From NCBI RefSeq assembly GCF_018613415.1, contig NZ_JAGGQG010000007.1, positions 1-64,000 of the forward strand: 64,000 nucleotides of DNA. Reading direction: 5' to 3'. This document shows, in pieces, positions 15,435 through 24,180 of this stretch. The notes beneath the pieces were generated by a model that made no database searches, was not told the origin of the DNA, and saw only the letters and a program-made list of their open reading frames with translations. A program made the translations under genes and the position numbers. How positions within the stretch are numbered: the stretch's first letter is position 1; each line of letters opens with the position of its first letter. This DNA comes from Bacillus sp. ISL-18 (lineage in GTDB: Bacteria; Bacillota; Bacilli; Bacillales; Cytobacillaceae).

Positions 15435-16010
15435 TTAACTTTTTCTAAAGATATACAGTAGAGTGGGCTTTAATGGCAGCCGGATTTTCAAGTAACGCAC
15501 CCAGTTAGTTAAGTAATTACTTTCTCTTCTTTTATCAATTACACCGTCATATCCTTTCACTTTTTCAAAAAAATACTGTACCGCATACAATATATACGCT
15601 TTGTAGTGTATATATATAAAGAATTGAAAATAGTTTAACCTATTTAGACGAACAATTTTAATTTTTTTTAGAAATGGCAAGAAAAGAAAAGCAAAGAATC
15701 CATTAGCAAGAACATTAAGTAACACAAACTTTATAAAGTTGCCGTACGAATACTTAAGTATCCACAAAGACATAGGCATATAAGGTCCAATATCAAACGG
15801 AAGTTCATCCCTTATAAATGATTTTGGCATATCGTAAAACTTCCACCACTTCTTCTTACGCCCATATAAATGATTTAGAATTTCAAAAATAACTATAAAA
15901 ATACCTGCGACAGAATAACGTTTGATACTGCGTTTCCCTATGAATACCATCGTTAACCAAGGTATCAGTATTATAAATAAATTAAAAAATTTGTGTCTCT
16001 TTGAAACCAT
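15435..16010 (-). CDS. CBO0543-like membrane protein with repeat-derived tail
   Basis: A 191-residue multi-pass membrane protein, paralogous to the gene at 48468. Shared features are KKWWKFYDMPKSF, ELPFDIGPYMPMSLWILKYS and RLNYFQFFIYIHYKAYILY. ATG 16010 has GAGGTGA. Its paralog ends shortly after the last shared block, whereas this one runs on about 35 more residues. Those extra codons, including NYLTNWVRYL, are the reverse complement of the dispersed repeat, so the original stop was probably lost and the tail is repeat-encoded. Function unknown. Confidence 0.6.
   Translation of the reverse strand: MVSKRHKFFNLFIILIPWLTMVFIGKRSIKRYSVAGIFIVIFEILNHLYGRKKKWWKFYDMPKSFIRDELPFDIGPYMPMSLWILKYSYGNFIKFVLLNVLANGFFAFLFLPFLKKIKIVRLNRLNYFQFFIYIHYKAYILYAVQYFFEKVKGYDGVIDKRRESNYLTNWVRYLKIRLPLKPTLLYIFRKS
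15480..15520. repeat. Dispersed stem-loop repeat, copy 13 (3' half, inside a gene)
   Basis: CAAGTAACGCACCCAGTTAGTTAAGTAATTAC matches the repeat's 3' half and lies within the reading frame of the gene at 15435. Confidence 0.65.
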
Positions 16011-16077
16011 GTGTAAATTTCACCTCACCTAATAATACTTTTTTAATTTATCCAAATTTCAGAAAAAAAATCTAACT

Positions 16078-16115
16078 GCCTATTGAACTAAACTGCCCCA
16101 TTAGTTGCTTACTTA
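16078..16115. repeat. Dispersed stem-loop repeat, copy 14 (5' half)
   Basis: CCTATTGAACTAAACTGCCCC-ATTAGTTGC matches the first hairpin only. Confidence 0.6.
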
Positions 16116-16183
16116 TCTCAGTAATATTAACTTAGTAAAAGTGGAACAATAGTCAAAGCTATATACTTGAAAAGGAGTTAAAA

Positions 16184-16921
16184 ATGCAAAAACAAAACAT
16201 CTTATTTAACCTTGATGATACATTATCATACTGTAATAGATATTTTAACCTAGTAATAGATGAGTTCGCTGACCAAATGATGGCGTGGTTTGAATCGATT
16301 ACCGAGGAAGATATAAAACAGAAGCAGCTTCAACTTGATGTTGCGGCGATTAGTGAGCACGGACTAAAGTCAGATCGGTTTCCTGAGTCATTTGTTGGTA
16401 CTTATAAATACTATTGTGACTTAACTGGAAGGGAAAAGAAAAAAGATGAAATCCAATATTTAAGAGAGTTGGGTTTTACGGTATTCGAGATTCCTGTTGA
16501 ACCTATTCCGTATATGAATGAAACTCTACAACGTTTAAAAGAAGAGGGACATGAATTATATTTGCATACTGGAGGAGATGAGGCTAATCAACACAGAAAA
16601 ATTACCCAGTTAGAATTGACTACCTATTTTGAACATCGCATTTTTATTTCGGAACATAAGGATACAACAGCTCTTTCCGATATTTTAAAAACCATTAAGG
16701 CTGACCCTAATGTAACATGGATGGTTGGAAATTCATTAAGAACGGATATTGTCCCGGCACTGGAAACGGGTATCCATGCAATATACATTCCAGCAGAAAG
16801 TGAATGGAAATATAACCTGGTTGATGTTGACGTTGAGCATAGTAGTCTTTTTATAACAGTAGATTCACTTCAAGAAGTTCCTGATCTAATTTATAAACGT
16901 ATCCAAGATCCAATAATGTAG
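16184..16921 (+). CDS. HAD-family hydrolase with Asn at the nucleophile position
   Basis: A 245-residue HAD-fold protein with a helical cap. Motif I reads FNLDDTL near residue 8, where the catalytic family has D-x-D; the first Asp, the phosphoaspartyl nucleophile, is Asn. Motif II Thr is in LYLHTGG, and a late motif is MVGNSLRTDIVPALETG (the Asp in RTD). Unless the second Asp can substitute, it should not hydrolyse phosphates by the usual route. GAAAAGGAG precedes the ATG. It is a single-gene unit between repeat copies. Confidence 0.75.
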   Translation: MQKQNILFNLDDTLSYCNRYFNLVIDEFADQMMAWFESITEEDIKQKQLQLDVAAISEHGLKSDRFPESFVGTYKYYCDLTGREKKKDEIQYLRELGFTVFEIPVEPIPYMNETLQRLKEEGHELYLHTGGDEANQHRKITQLELTTYFEHRIFISEHKDTTALSDILKTIKADPNVTWMVGNSLRTDIVPALETGIHAIYIPAESEWKYNLVDVDVEHSSLFITVDSLQEVPDLIYKRIQDPIM

Positions 16922-17049
16922 TGGATAGAAATAACCTTATTTTAAGAACAAGGTTTAGTACACCCCACCTTTCTTGATAGTGGAAAGACTTCTTAACCCG
17001 CCGAGTTCCGTAATTGGAAAATCGTTTTTCATTTAAATTTGTGAGGAAA

Positions 17050-17145
17050 TATATTTAAACTAAACTGGGCGTTAGCAAAACTAGAAAAGCGACTGCTCTT
17101 ATTGAACAATCGTACCCGTTAGTTTAGAGTGAATTATTTCACAAA
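17050..17145. repeat. Dispersed stem-loop repeat, copy 15
   Basis: AACTAAACTGGGCGTTAGCAAAAC, GCGACTGCTC...ATCGTACCCGTTAGTTTAGAGTG, TTCACAAAAATTTTG. Another degenerate first arm lies at 16985-17015. It is 3' of the cytidine deaminase gene. Confidence 0.7.
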
Positions 17146-17176
17146 AATTTTGTTTTAAAAGCTTTATTGTATGAAA

Positions 17177-17226
17177 AAAGAGGGGAAAGTATCGAAATAT
17201 GATTTTCCAAACTTTCCCCTCTTTTT
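17177..17226. terminator. Bidirectional terminator of the cytidine deaminase gene
   Basis: AAAGAGGGGAAAGT (17177-17190) pairs with ACTTTCCCCTCTTT (17211-17224), with A-runs on one side and T-runs on the other, so it works in both directions. Confidence 0.8.
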
Positions 17227-17251
17227 CATTAATTTGATTAAGTATTTTAGT

Positions 17252-17659
17252 CTACATATCTAAATCAGTGAAAGCATAAGGTAATAAATCTTTTAATGTT
17301 AATTCTAATATATCTTTGTTCTCATTTGTTAAATAAACAGGCATATCTGGTAAACAGAATTCTGCTAGAACTTGTCTGCAAATACTGCATGGAGGGAGAA
17401 AATCTACCGTATCACCCGCAACAGCTATAGCTTGAAAATCACCTTTTTTGTAACCATTTGTTATTGCAGTAAATATAGATGTTCTTTCCGCACAATTTGT
17501 TGCACCTAATGAAACATTTTCCACATTAACTCCATTTATAACAGTACCATCTATTAGTAGTAATGCTGCTCCAACTGGAAATTTAGAATATGGTACATAG
17601 GCTCTTTCCTTCGTCTTACGTGCACTTTCCACTAATTGCTCTTTATTCATATTATCCAC
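17252..17659 (-). CDS. cdd: Cytidine deaminase
   Basis: A 135-residue homotetrameric-type cytidine deaminase that converts cytidine and deoxycytidine to (deoxy)uridine in pyrimidine salvage. The catalytic signature is complete: NVENVSLGATNCAERTS holds the zinc-ligand Cys and the Glu proton shuttle, and PPCSICRQVLAEF holds the other two Cys ligands. AAAAAGGGTGG precedes the start at 17659; a second ATG follows three codons later. It stands alone with a strong terminator. Confidence 0.95.
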   Translation of the reverse strand: MDNMNKEQLVESARKTKERAYVPYSKFPVGAALLLIDGTVINGVNVENVSLGATNCAERTSIFTAITNGYKKGDFQAIAVAGDTVDFLPPCSICRQVLAEFCLPDMPVYLTNENKDILELTLKDLLPYAFTDLDM

Positions 17660-17717
17660 CCTTTTTCTGATTTCTTATGTAATAGTTACTTACATAGCAT
17701 TTCCATCATTTCTTTGA

Positions 17718-17815
17718 TTCATTAAACGATTCTGCTCCGTTACTTCCATAAGAAAAAGCATTACCGTTGTTCCAGTAATTCACACGTTATTTTAAGTACA
17801 TTTCTTCACAATATT
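17718..17815. repeat. Dispersed stem-loop repeat, copy 16
   Basis: ATTCTGCTCCGTTACTTCCATAAG, hairpin 2 AGCATTAC...GTAAT, then TTTTAAGTACATTTCTTCACAAT. It is almost the same as copy 3 in its second hairpin. Confidence 0.75.
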
Positions 17816-17848
17816 GCACTAATATAAAAGTTTTATGAAATACTAGCT

Positions 17849-17945
17849 CTTTAGAATGTAAGCAATAAGGACTAATATCGTTCCTAAACCTACTAAAGAT
17901 GTCCAAAAACATTTAGTTGTAACAATCGTTTTTCTTCTTAATCTA
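17849..17945 (-). pseudogene. Membrane protein remnant
   Basis: A frame without a start reads RLRRKTIVTTKCFWTSLVG then GTILVLIAYILKS: a basic stretch and one membrane helix. It overlaps the end of the ORF at 17938-18072. Unknown. Confidence 0.3.
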
Positions 17946-18072
17946 AAAAGTTATCATCAGGTCTTTGTATTATAATCTTACCTTTTAATTTCTTTAAGAC
18001 TTTTATTTAGTTCCACAACCCTAGAAGTTCAAGTATAGTCCCAATTACAAATAACCAAAAACTAATACTCAT
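17938..18072 (-). pseudogene. Small membrane protein with in-frame stop
   Basis: ATG 18072 after AGGGGCGAAAG opens MSISFWLFVIGTILELLGLW then TAA; the same frame continues IKVLKKLKGKIII to a second stop. Either a 21-residue peptide or a 44-residue protein with a nonsense codon. Confidence 0.4.
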
Positions 18073-18147
18073 CTTTCGCCCCTAACAATGAAATCGTGTA
18101 ATTACTCTTTAAAAAGGTTTTAATTTCCATTTTAGTATATCTTATAA

Positions 18148-18215
18148 AACGTTAGTTGAATAGGAAAAAGGCTGCCGCAACAGCCTTACTCTCTTGAATT
18201 CAAGCACCCAACACA
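18148..18215. repeat. Dispersed stem-loop repeat, copy 17
   Basis: GTTAGTTGAATAGG, then hairpin AAGGCTG/CAGCCTT (18168-18174 with 18181-18187), followed on the minus strand by TTTTTCC, then TTCAAGCACCC. It ends a decayed pyruvate-oxidase gene. Confidence 0.8.
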
Positions 18216-18259
18216 GGCTCTTCATCACCGATATTCTTATAAAGATTATCCCTGGTTTA

Positions 18260-18670
18260 TTAGCGGATAAAATTCGTTTTGGCAAGATTAATAAGAGCTC
18301 GTTACCGCGCCCGTTCAAAACGGCTTTCATCATCCAAAGGCTAAATCCATGGGCCTGTTCAAATGTGATTTTCGGTGGAAACGACAATTCCTGGCAATTA
18401 ACAATGACATCAACCAACACTGGACAATGAAGGACATGTTCTGGTACGGGGGTATCGTCTGCTTCATATCCAGCGACGTCCCCAGGTAGAACAAGAACGG
18501 ACACCCCTTTACGCGAAACAGCATTCTGCATGGCGACGAGTACGGAGCGGGGCATTTGGTGAGCGGTTGTCACAACCTCACAGTAATAGCTGCAGTCCTT
18601 AAATAGATGATCGGGACGTGTTTCTTGAAAAAAATTGGTGCTGATTTCGTAGCTTGGAATATGAGTGTAC
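18260..18670 (-). pseudogene. YdaP-type thiamine-diphosphate enzyme, internal deletion and frameshift
   Basis: The N-side reads PSYEISTNFFQETRPDHLF, VTTAHQMPRSVLVAMQNAVS, SVLVLPGDVAGYEADD: about residues 110-180 of a YdaP/pyruvate-oxidase-like enzyme. Directly after HVLHCPVL the frame jumps to VDVIVNCQELSFPPKITFEQ and GFSLWMMKAVLNGRGNELL, which is the C-terminus of the same family, so some 300 central codons are deleted in frame. A last frameshift moves the native end (INLAKTNFIR) to another frame with a stop at 18260. Confidence 0.65.
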
Positions 18671-18677
18671 AGTTTGA

Positions 18678-18893
18678 TTTGATGTTAAATCATCTAATGC
18701 ACTTAGAGTTTTTAGGAAGGCTGCCAATCATAAGATTTTACTTCAGCAAGCTCATACGCAGAGTATGGAATGAAACATTACGGGGTATAGGGGCGCCTTA
18801 TTTTCATTTATTTTTGGACTTTTGTACTATCTCATTTATGAAGAGTTTTTTCGAATGAAGCAAAGTAGGGGCATGGGGGCAGTTAGTCTTTGA
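18678..18893 (+). pseudogene. C-terminal fragment of a membrane protein with nonsense codon
   Basis: A frame without a start reads VKSSNALRVFRKAANHKILL, QQAHTQSME, TGA, then YRGALFSFIFGLLYYLIYEE and FFRMKQSRGMGAV. One membrane helix, one internal stop, no start. Family unknown. Confidence 0.4.
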
Positions 18894-18948
18894 TCGCTTT
18901 AATAGATTTCAGTGGACGAAAAATAGAAATAGGTTACGGATGGAAAAC

Positions 18949-20937
18949 TTATTCCATTTCCTTATTATTGATCAACCCATAAAAGTAGTGATCATCCTCC
19001 CTAAACACCATAATATGCTTGTCATCATCTAAGTTTCTTACCAGTATTGGTTCTGCATTCCCAAGATCTTGAATAGTTGGCCCATACCAAGGAAAGCCAT
19101 CTTCTTTGTTGTCTCTCAGCCAAAAACCCATTTGACCATTTTCCATTTTACAGACTACTCCAAATTGTCCTGTTTTACTTTGAAAAAATAATGGATTTCC
19201 CGTAACACCTTTAGCAAAAGTTTCGCCTTTGTACCACTTGCCTTTCGGTTGCTGCCAATAGTGAGTCAAAGTAGAATCTGACTGGACAATAAGCTCTAAA
19301 TTACCAAATGTACTTTTGATTGGCAATGAAACGGAATATTCATCTGGATTTTTTTTATACCATGGGAACTCCTTACTATGGTACTGTTTTTTATTTATTT
19401 CACCATTAATATTAAGAATTAGATTCCTAACAGGTTCATCTCTCTCTCGTATTACAGGATGAACTAAGCCGCCGCCTTCCTTATTATTAAGCCAGGAAAT
19501 TACTTCTTCCACCGAGGCATAAGGCCGATAACGGATCATTTTTGAGTCCAAAGCATTGGGATACTTCTTTAACCTAAACCCTAGTTCCTTTGCCATGTTT
19601 ACAAAAACTACCTCATCCATGCCGAAGGAAACCGTTTTTACTAAGGCCTTCTTTAACCTTTGGCTTATTTCTGGATCAATCAATGATTTTACTACGGGCC
19701 TGGAAATAACTTGTCCAACGTTGAAAACTCCATAAAAGGGCTTAACATTAAAAAATTTCTTCCATCTATCAATGTCTTTCTTAAGTTCGTTACCAATATA
19801 CCAATCATCCTCGGGGATTCTAAGCAAAACGGCCATGTAATCCGTATCTTCCATTTCAGTTTGGATGAATTCTTCATAACCTTTTTTTATGAACAATGCA
19901 TCCGAATCAATATTAATAAAATATTCGTACTCAAGTCCCAATTCTTCTAACCATTCCATTACATCTAGAAAATAAATGGTTGTCCATCCCCGCTCCAACT
20001 TACGACTAGAAGGACAGACGGGAACACCTAAATCCTTACAGAGCAGGGGATCATCTCCGCCATTGTATAATACGATTGCGCTGTTGGGGCAGTAGTAACG
20101 AACATTATCAATTAGTTGCTTGACTAACTCTCTATCTTCGTGAACCAGAATAGCAAAACATATTTTGCTTTTAGGTGTTTCTGCTTTTCTATTTTCCTCA
20201 CTTTTTAATAAATTTATCTTATTGTCCCGATCATTTTTTAGATTAGAATTTCTCTCCTTAATCAGTTTCAACATGGCCGTCTTATTCCCGCTTGCTCGTT
20301 TATACCGATTTAAAAGATCACCATTTGCTTTACCATTGGGATTTGTTTCGTAGTTTGCACTCGGATGCCATAAATGAAATATTCGCCCTTCTACATTTAC
20401 GATTTCTCCACAAAGAGTACGGACTGCATGTGAAAAAGCATCATCTTCTCCACCCCACCCAATGAACCTTTCATCAAAACCTCCTACTGCTTCGAAATTT
20501 TCTCTAGGAATCACAAATAACTTTCCTGCAAATCCTTCATATAACCAGTCGGATTTCGTACATTCATTAGGTCTTATGGTAATAGAATCTGGTCCTGTTT
20601 TGATTAATCTTCTTGTCCCTTCTTTCCCCACATCGTAAACAGCAGTAAACGGAACTACCCATGATGCTCCTTTATTTAGTAACTCTATGGATTTAACAAT
20701 GAGTTTGGGGTCATAAATCACATCTGCGTCCGCTATTACTAACACTTTTCCTGTTGCTTTTTTTGCAGCGAGGTTAATGGCTTTTGCTTTATTAATTTCC
20801 TCGCCATTTATGATTCCTAAACATATTTCCGTCTCAGGCATAAAATGAGCGTAAAACCCTTTAACCAATTCAAATGCATCCGCTCTTGGCCCGTAGTCTG
20901 TCTGGAAAGGAATAATGATCGAAACATTTTCTAACAA
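18949..20937 (-). CDS. Three-module glycosyltransferase with propeller-like tail
   Basis: A 662-residue protein. Residues 1-225 form a GT-A glycosyltransferase with the metal-binding IADADVIYDP and the galactosyltransferase-type acceptor loop FIGWGGEDDAFSHAVR. Residues 255-500 form a second GT-like domain (ICFAILVHEDRELVKQL, and DSD in FINIDSDALF). Residues 535-655 hold repeats of about 50 residues (GNLELIVQSDSTLTHYWQQP; GQFGVVCKMENGQMGFWLRD) like blades of a PLL-type lectin propeller. No signal peptide or membrane segment. Start is TTG 20937 with AAAAGGAGTGAG. It probably makes a surface glycan; donor and acceptor are unknown. Confidence 0.75.
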   Translation of the reverse strand: MLENVSIIIPFQTDYGPRADAFELVKGFYAHFMPETEICLGIINGEEINKAKAINLAAKKATGKVLVIADADVIYDPKLIVKSIELLNKGASWVVPFTAVYDVGKEGTRRLIKTGPDSITIRPNECTKSDWLYEGFAGKLFVIPRENFEAVGGFDERFIGWGGEDDAFSHAVRTLCGEIVNVEGRIFHLWHPSANYETNPNGKANGDLLNRYKRASGNKTAMLKLIKERNSNLKNDRDNKINLLKSEENRKAETPKSKICFAILVHEDRELVKQLIDNVRYYCPNSAIVLYNGGDDPLLCKDLGVPVCPSSRKLERGWTTIYFLDVMEWLEELGLEYEYFINIDSDALFIKKGYEEFIQTEMEDTDYMAVLLRIPEDDWYIGNELKKDIDRWKKFFNVKPFYGVFNVGQVISRPVVKSLIDPEISQRLKKALVKTVSFGMDEVVFVNMAKELGFRLKKYPNALDSKMIRYRPYASVEEVISWLNNKEGGGLVHPVIRERDEPVRNLILNINGEINKKQYHSKEFPWYKKNPDEYSVSLPIKSTFGNLELIVQSDSTLTHYWQQPKGKWYKGETFAKGVTGNPLFFQSKTGQFGVVCKMENGQMGFWLRDNKEDGFPWYGPTIQDLGNAEPILVRNLDDDKHIMVFREDDHYFYGLINNKEME

Positions 20938-21362
20938 ATTAACTCACTCCTTTTCTAAGAAACAATGGACTTGCCATTTTTTTGCTCATCCTACTTACCA
21001 CACCTTTCTACACCTCCTCTGGTATTATTATTACTATGCGAGCTGTTTTGAAAAGGAAACAACTTGTACTATCGGCTTAATAGAAATTTATTGGACATGA
21101 AAATTATTCGACAAAAATAGATGAACATTTGACGTTGTACCAGCAGCCATTCGATCTTCAAATTCTTTGCTATATTTCGTTTTGGAATACCTATTTAAGT
21201 GAATACTACAGCCATAACGTTATTCATCAGACCTTACACGGAAAATACACTCTTGAACTAAATTCCTAAAAAAACTATATGAGTATCTTTTTATCGATCA
21301 AAACGTGGATGGAGGCTATCCGCAATAAATGTCTTTCTATTAGAACATAAAGCAGGGAGGAA
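20938..21362. other. Intergenic stretch between divergent genes
   Basis: It must hold promoters for the glycosyltransferase (minus) and urea transporter (plus), but no convincing boxes stand out. A plus-strand frame at about 21083-21269 (LTLYQQPFDLQILCYISFWN, then YYSHNVIHQTLHGKYTLE) has no start and may be a remnant. Confidence 0.3.
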
Positions 21363-22286
21363 TTGACGATTATTAACAATAAATGGGGGTGGCTATTTAT
21401 CACTTCCTTTAAGGGAATCTCCCAAGTCATTTTCATTGATAATGCTGCTTCCGGATTTATTATGTTGATAGCGATCACTCTTGCTTCCTATCCCTTAGGC
21501 ATCATCGCTTTGATTTCGAGCATGGTGGGGACCTTAGTAGCTAAAATCGGCGGTGCGGACAATGAAAGTATTAATCAAGGCTTATTTGGATATAATTCGG
21601 TTTTAACGGGAATGGCCCTTTCCTTGTTTTTAACAGGAAATGACCGATGGCTGATTGCAGCGGTCGGTGCCGCGATTGCTGCCATTGTGACGGCAGCGAT
21701 GATGCATTTTATGCGGCAAACTACTATTCCCATTCTTACCTTTCCGTTTATTGTTATTACCTGGTTTTTACTGCTTTCTACGTACCGACTGGTCACTTTT
21801 AAAATCAGTTCTGCCCTTATCCCTCAATCTTTATCTCATTGGACACCGGATATTAAAGGACAAATTAATTTGCTTACTGGAGCTTTGGATAGTATGGGGC
21901 AAATTTTCTTCCTTGATTATGCATTGTCCGGAATCTTGCTTTTCCTTGCCGTATTTTTGGCGGGGTGGAGATGGGGGATTTATGCGATAGTTGGAACCAT
22001 TGCCGCATTGTTAACATCCTATTTTCTTAAAGGTGAACACACCTTGATCTCCCACGGACTTTATGGTTACAATGCGGTTTTAACGATGCTGGCGGTATCT
22101 GAAGTATTCAAGGAAAACCATCGATATAGCGTGGTAACAGGTATTTTTGCCGCATGTTTAACCATTCCTATTACAGCAAGCATTGATACTTGGCTTTTGC
22201 CCTATGGACTTCCTGCACTTACCTTGCCGTTTGTGGTTTGTACATGGATATTCTTAGCGGCTCGAAAAGTGATGTCCCAAATTTAA
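21363..22286 (+). CDS. Urea transporter, UT family
   Basis: A 307-residue membrane protein with the internal two-fold repeat of urea channels: GISQVIFIDNAASGFIMLIA against MGQIFFLDYALSGILLFLA, and HGLYGYNAVLTMLA against QGLFGYNSVLTGMA. The channel lets urea diffuse into the cell for the urease encoded on the opposite strand 0.3-7 kb away. The frame opens at TTG 21363; the GGGAGG site ends only two bases before it, so the true start is uncertain. It shares a terminator with the convergent YheE-like gene. Confidence 0.88.
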   Translation: MTIINNKWGWLFITSFKGISQVIFIDNAASGFIMLIAITLASYPLGIIALISSMVGTLVAKIGGADNESINQGLFGYNSVLTGMALSLFLTGNDRWLIAAVGAAIAAIVTAAMMHFMRQTTIPILTFPFIVITWFLLLSTYRLVTFKISSALIPQSLSHWTPDIKGQINLLTGALDSMGQIFFLDYALSGILLFLAVFLAGWRWGIYAIVGTIAALLTSYFLKGEHTLISHGLYGYNAVLTMLAVSEVFKENHRYSVVTGIFAACLTIPITASIDTWLLPYGLPALTLPFVVCTWIFLAARKVMSQI

Positions 22287-22316
22287 TGGCTGCCTCAAAA
22301 TGATTGAGACAGCCAT
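22287..22316. terminator. Terminator between convergent urea-transporter and YheE-like genes
   Basis: TGGCTGCCTCA (22287-22297) pairs with TGAGACAGCCA (22305-22315) with one mismatch. Confidence 0.65.
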
Positions 22317-22320
22317 CTAG

Positions 22321-22539
22321 TTATTGCTCCTTATATTCACTCATCATGCCGATTACCTTTGATTCTATTTTCTCAAGCTGTTCCTCTGCTAGCGTCTCTT
22401 TCGGATGGGGCTGGTACCAGTGCACTGTATCATGCTGAATCATTCCTTTATATTCGCTGCCATTGACGCTTAAAGAAAAATGCGGATGTTCTCTAGCTGT
22501 CCCCTCAAATTGAGGGATTATTTCAAAGTTTTCAAACAT
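22321..22539 (-). CDS. YheE/DUF5342-like protein
   Basis: A 72-residue soluble protein. HFSLSVNGSEYKGMIQHDTV, VHWYQPHPKETLAEEQLEK and a short C-terminal helix fit the YheE/DUF5342 pattern of Bacillus; role unknown. AGGAGGGGATT precedes the ATG. It follows the urease cluster on the same strand with a 60-base gap and may be a separate unit. Confidence 0.55.
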   Translation of the reverse strand: MFENFEIIPQFEGTAREHPHFSLSVNGSEYKGMIQHDTVHWYQPHPKETLAEEQLEKIESKVIGMMSEYKEQ

Positions 22540-22599
22540 TTAATCCCCTCCTTTCCTGATAAAAGGAGTTTCTCCTATATAATGAACGAGTATGCAGTT

Positions 22600-23279
22600 C
22601 TACAGCCACAGCCGAAATAAACCATCGTTTACACCAAGATTATACATATAGTAAACTCCAAATAAAGTGCTAACAGCTCCGGTCGTTAAGATTAAGGACT
22701 TGCCTGTAACCTTTCTTTTCATGCTTAAAATAAAAGGAATCCCGATAATGGTTGTAAAAATCAACATTCCCACAACCGTTCCCGCACCAAAGATGAAAAT
22801 ATACAGTGCTCCCTGCCATACAGATTGAACGGTGCTCATCGTCAGTAAAACCATGGCGCCGCTGCCGGCAATCCCATGAACAAACCGATAAAAAGAGATT
22901 TATAATATGTACCTTTATTTGCCTTATACGTATGCTGTTCGTTTTCATGATGATGGTGATGTGAAGGTTGTCTCTGTTTTTTCCGAATGGATAACATCGC
23001 AGTGATCCCAAGGTAAACCAGCATAATCCCTACCAAAAATTCCAACGTTAGTGACCATTGCGCCGGTATTTCGTCTTTCAACAAGATAAGAATAGTCCCA
23101 ATGACAAAAAGGGTGGCTGTATGCCCAATGCCCCAAAAAACACCCGCCAGCGACGCTTGCCATAATTTTTTACTCTGGCTTGCAATCGTAGAGACCGCAA
23201 TCATATGGTCGGGTTCCATGGCATGCCGGATCCCCAAAATAAACCCCAGTGCTAAAACTGAAAACAATGTAATCTCCAT
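22600..23279 (-). pseudogene. ureH: UreH nickel/urease-accessory permease, frameshifted
   Basis: Two frames together give a membrane protein of about 225 residues with the nickel-permease signature RHAMEPDHMIAVST in helix 1 and a metal-binding QPSHHHHHENEQH loop. UreH-type proteins import nickel for urease. The first frame (from ATG 23279, GGGGGAGG upstream) ends in GLFMGLPAAAPWFY; adding one T to a TTT run near 22890 restores GFVHGIAGSGAMVLLTMS and joins the second frame. Pseudogene or a one-base sequencing error; the latter is plausible since the rest of the operon is intact. Confidence 0.75.
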
Positions 23280-23354
23280 CTTTCGTCCTCCCCCAAACAT
23301 CTCTTTATTCTTATCTATTCCCGGCAGCTTCAATGAACCTGCCGGGCTTTAAAA

Positions 23355-24179
23355 CTAATATTTTCTTAAAAAAAATGGTTTGGATTGATACCATTCTTGA
23401 CTGATCATGAGGTTAATTTCCGAAAAGATTTTCTCGATGACCTGTGTTGAATTTGATAATACACGAATCGTAAAACCTGGTACTGGAAGTAAAGACAATC
23501 CGACTTTACTATCCAATGTATTCTTTTCAATAATCGTATATAACCTGTCAAGCAAGGAATTATCCACCTGAGAATCCACCACCATCATTGATCCCAAATG
23601 AGTAAATCCTTCCAAAAACCCTAGCCCGCCAAGATTTTGAGATGCAGGGTTTAATTTCAAGTGATCATATACCACCAATTCGTCATCCATGTAGATCTCA
23701 TTCAGCAATTGGACGGTTTTATAGGAAAACCGCTCTCCTTGCGGTGACCAGCCTGGAGTAATGATGTCCGAATAAATCAAAGTAGCCGTACGATCCATCC
23801 GGATGACATTTTTTTGTTTGTAATGGGCATGTTGGTAGGCGATGAGCGGGTCGGGGAAATACTCGAGGTAACTTCCAGCTTTCAATATGATCTCCGCTTC
23901 TTGATAGGCAAAGGTTTTTGGTGTCTTATAGACCTTTGTTGCCCCTTGTGTTGTCAGGGTGAGCTTTGCATTCTCCGCCAAAGTGAACTTCATTTGATAA
24001 CGGTCCCCGTCCAAATAGCCGCCGCCGGGATTTAATAAATAATAGCAGGCCCTCCCGGAATCATCATGGTAAATAGGGCGCATCACTTTCAATGCACCCT
24101 GAAAATAAACGTTCTTCGCCACAGTCTTCCCTTTTCTATTTTCTGCGTCTAAATGTAAAACACCTGTCCACTCTCCCAT
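23355..24179 (-). CDS. ureD: Urease accessory protein UreD (UreH in some nomenclatures)
   Basis: A 274-residue protein with the UreD features YYLLNPGGGYLDGDRYQ, LTLTTQGATKVYKT, LEYFPDPLIAYQHA and LIYSDIITPGWSPQGE. UreD binds apo-urease and, with UreF and UreG, guides nickel to the active site. It starts one base after the ureG stop region, so the genes are translationally linked. Length is normal and all hallmark blocks are intact. Confidence 0.95.
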   Translation of the reverse strand: MGEWTGVLHLDAENRKGKTVAKNVYFQGALKVMRPIYHDDSGRACYYLLNPGGGYLDGDRYQMKFTLAENAKLTLTTQGATKVYKTPKTFAYQEAEIILKAGSYLEYFPDPLIAYQHAHYKQKNVIRMDRTATLIYSDIITPGWSPQGERFSYKTVQLLNEIYMDDELVVYDHLKLNPASQNLGGLGFLEGFTHLGSMMVVDSQVDNSLLDRLYTIIEKNTLDSKVGLSLLPVPGFTIRVLSNSTQVIEKIFSEINLMISQEWYQSKPFFLRKY

Positions 24180-24180
24180 A

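Noticed and set aside
22842..23333. Two separate intact genes at 22600-22854 and 22842-23333
   Set aside because: They are two halves of one UreH-type permease joined by a single-base frameshift.
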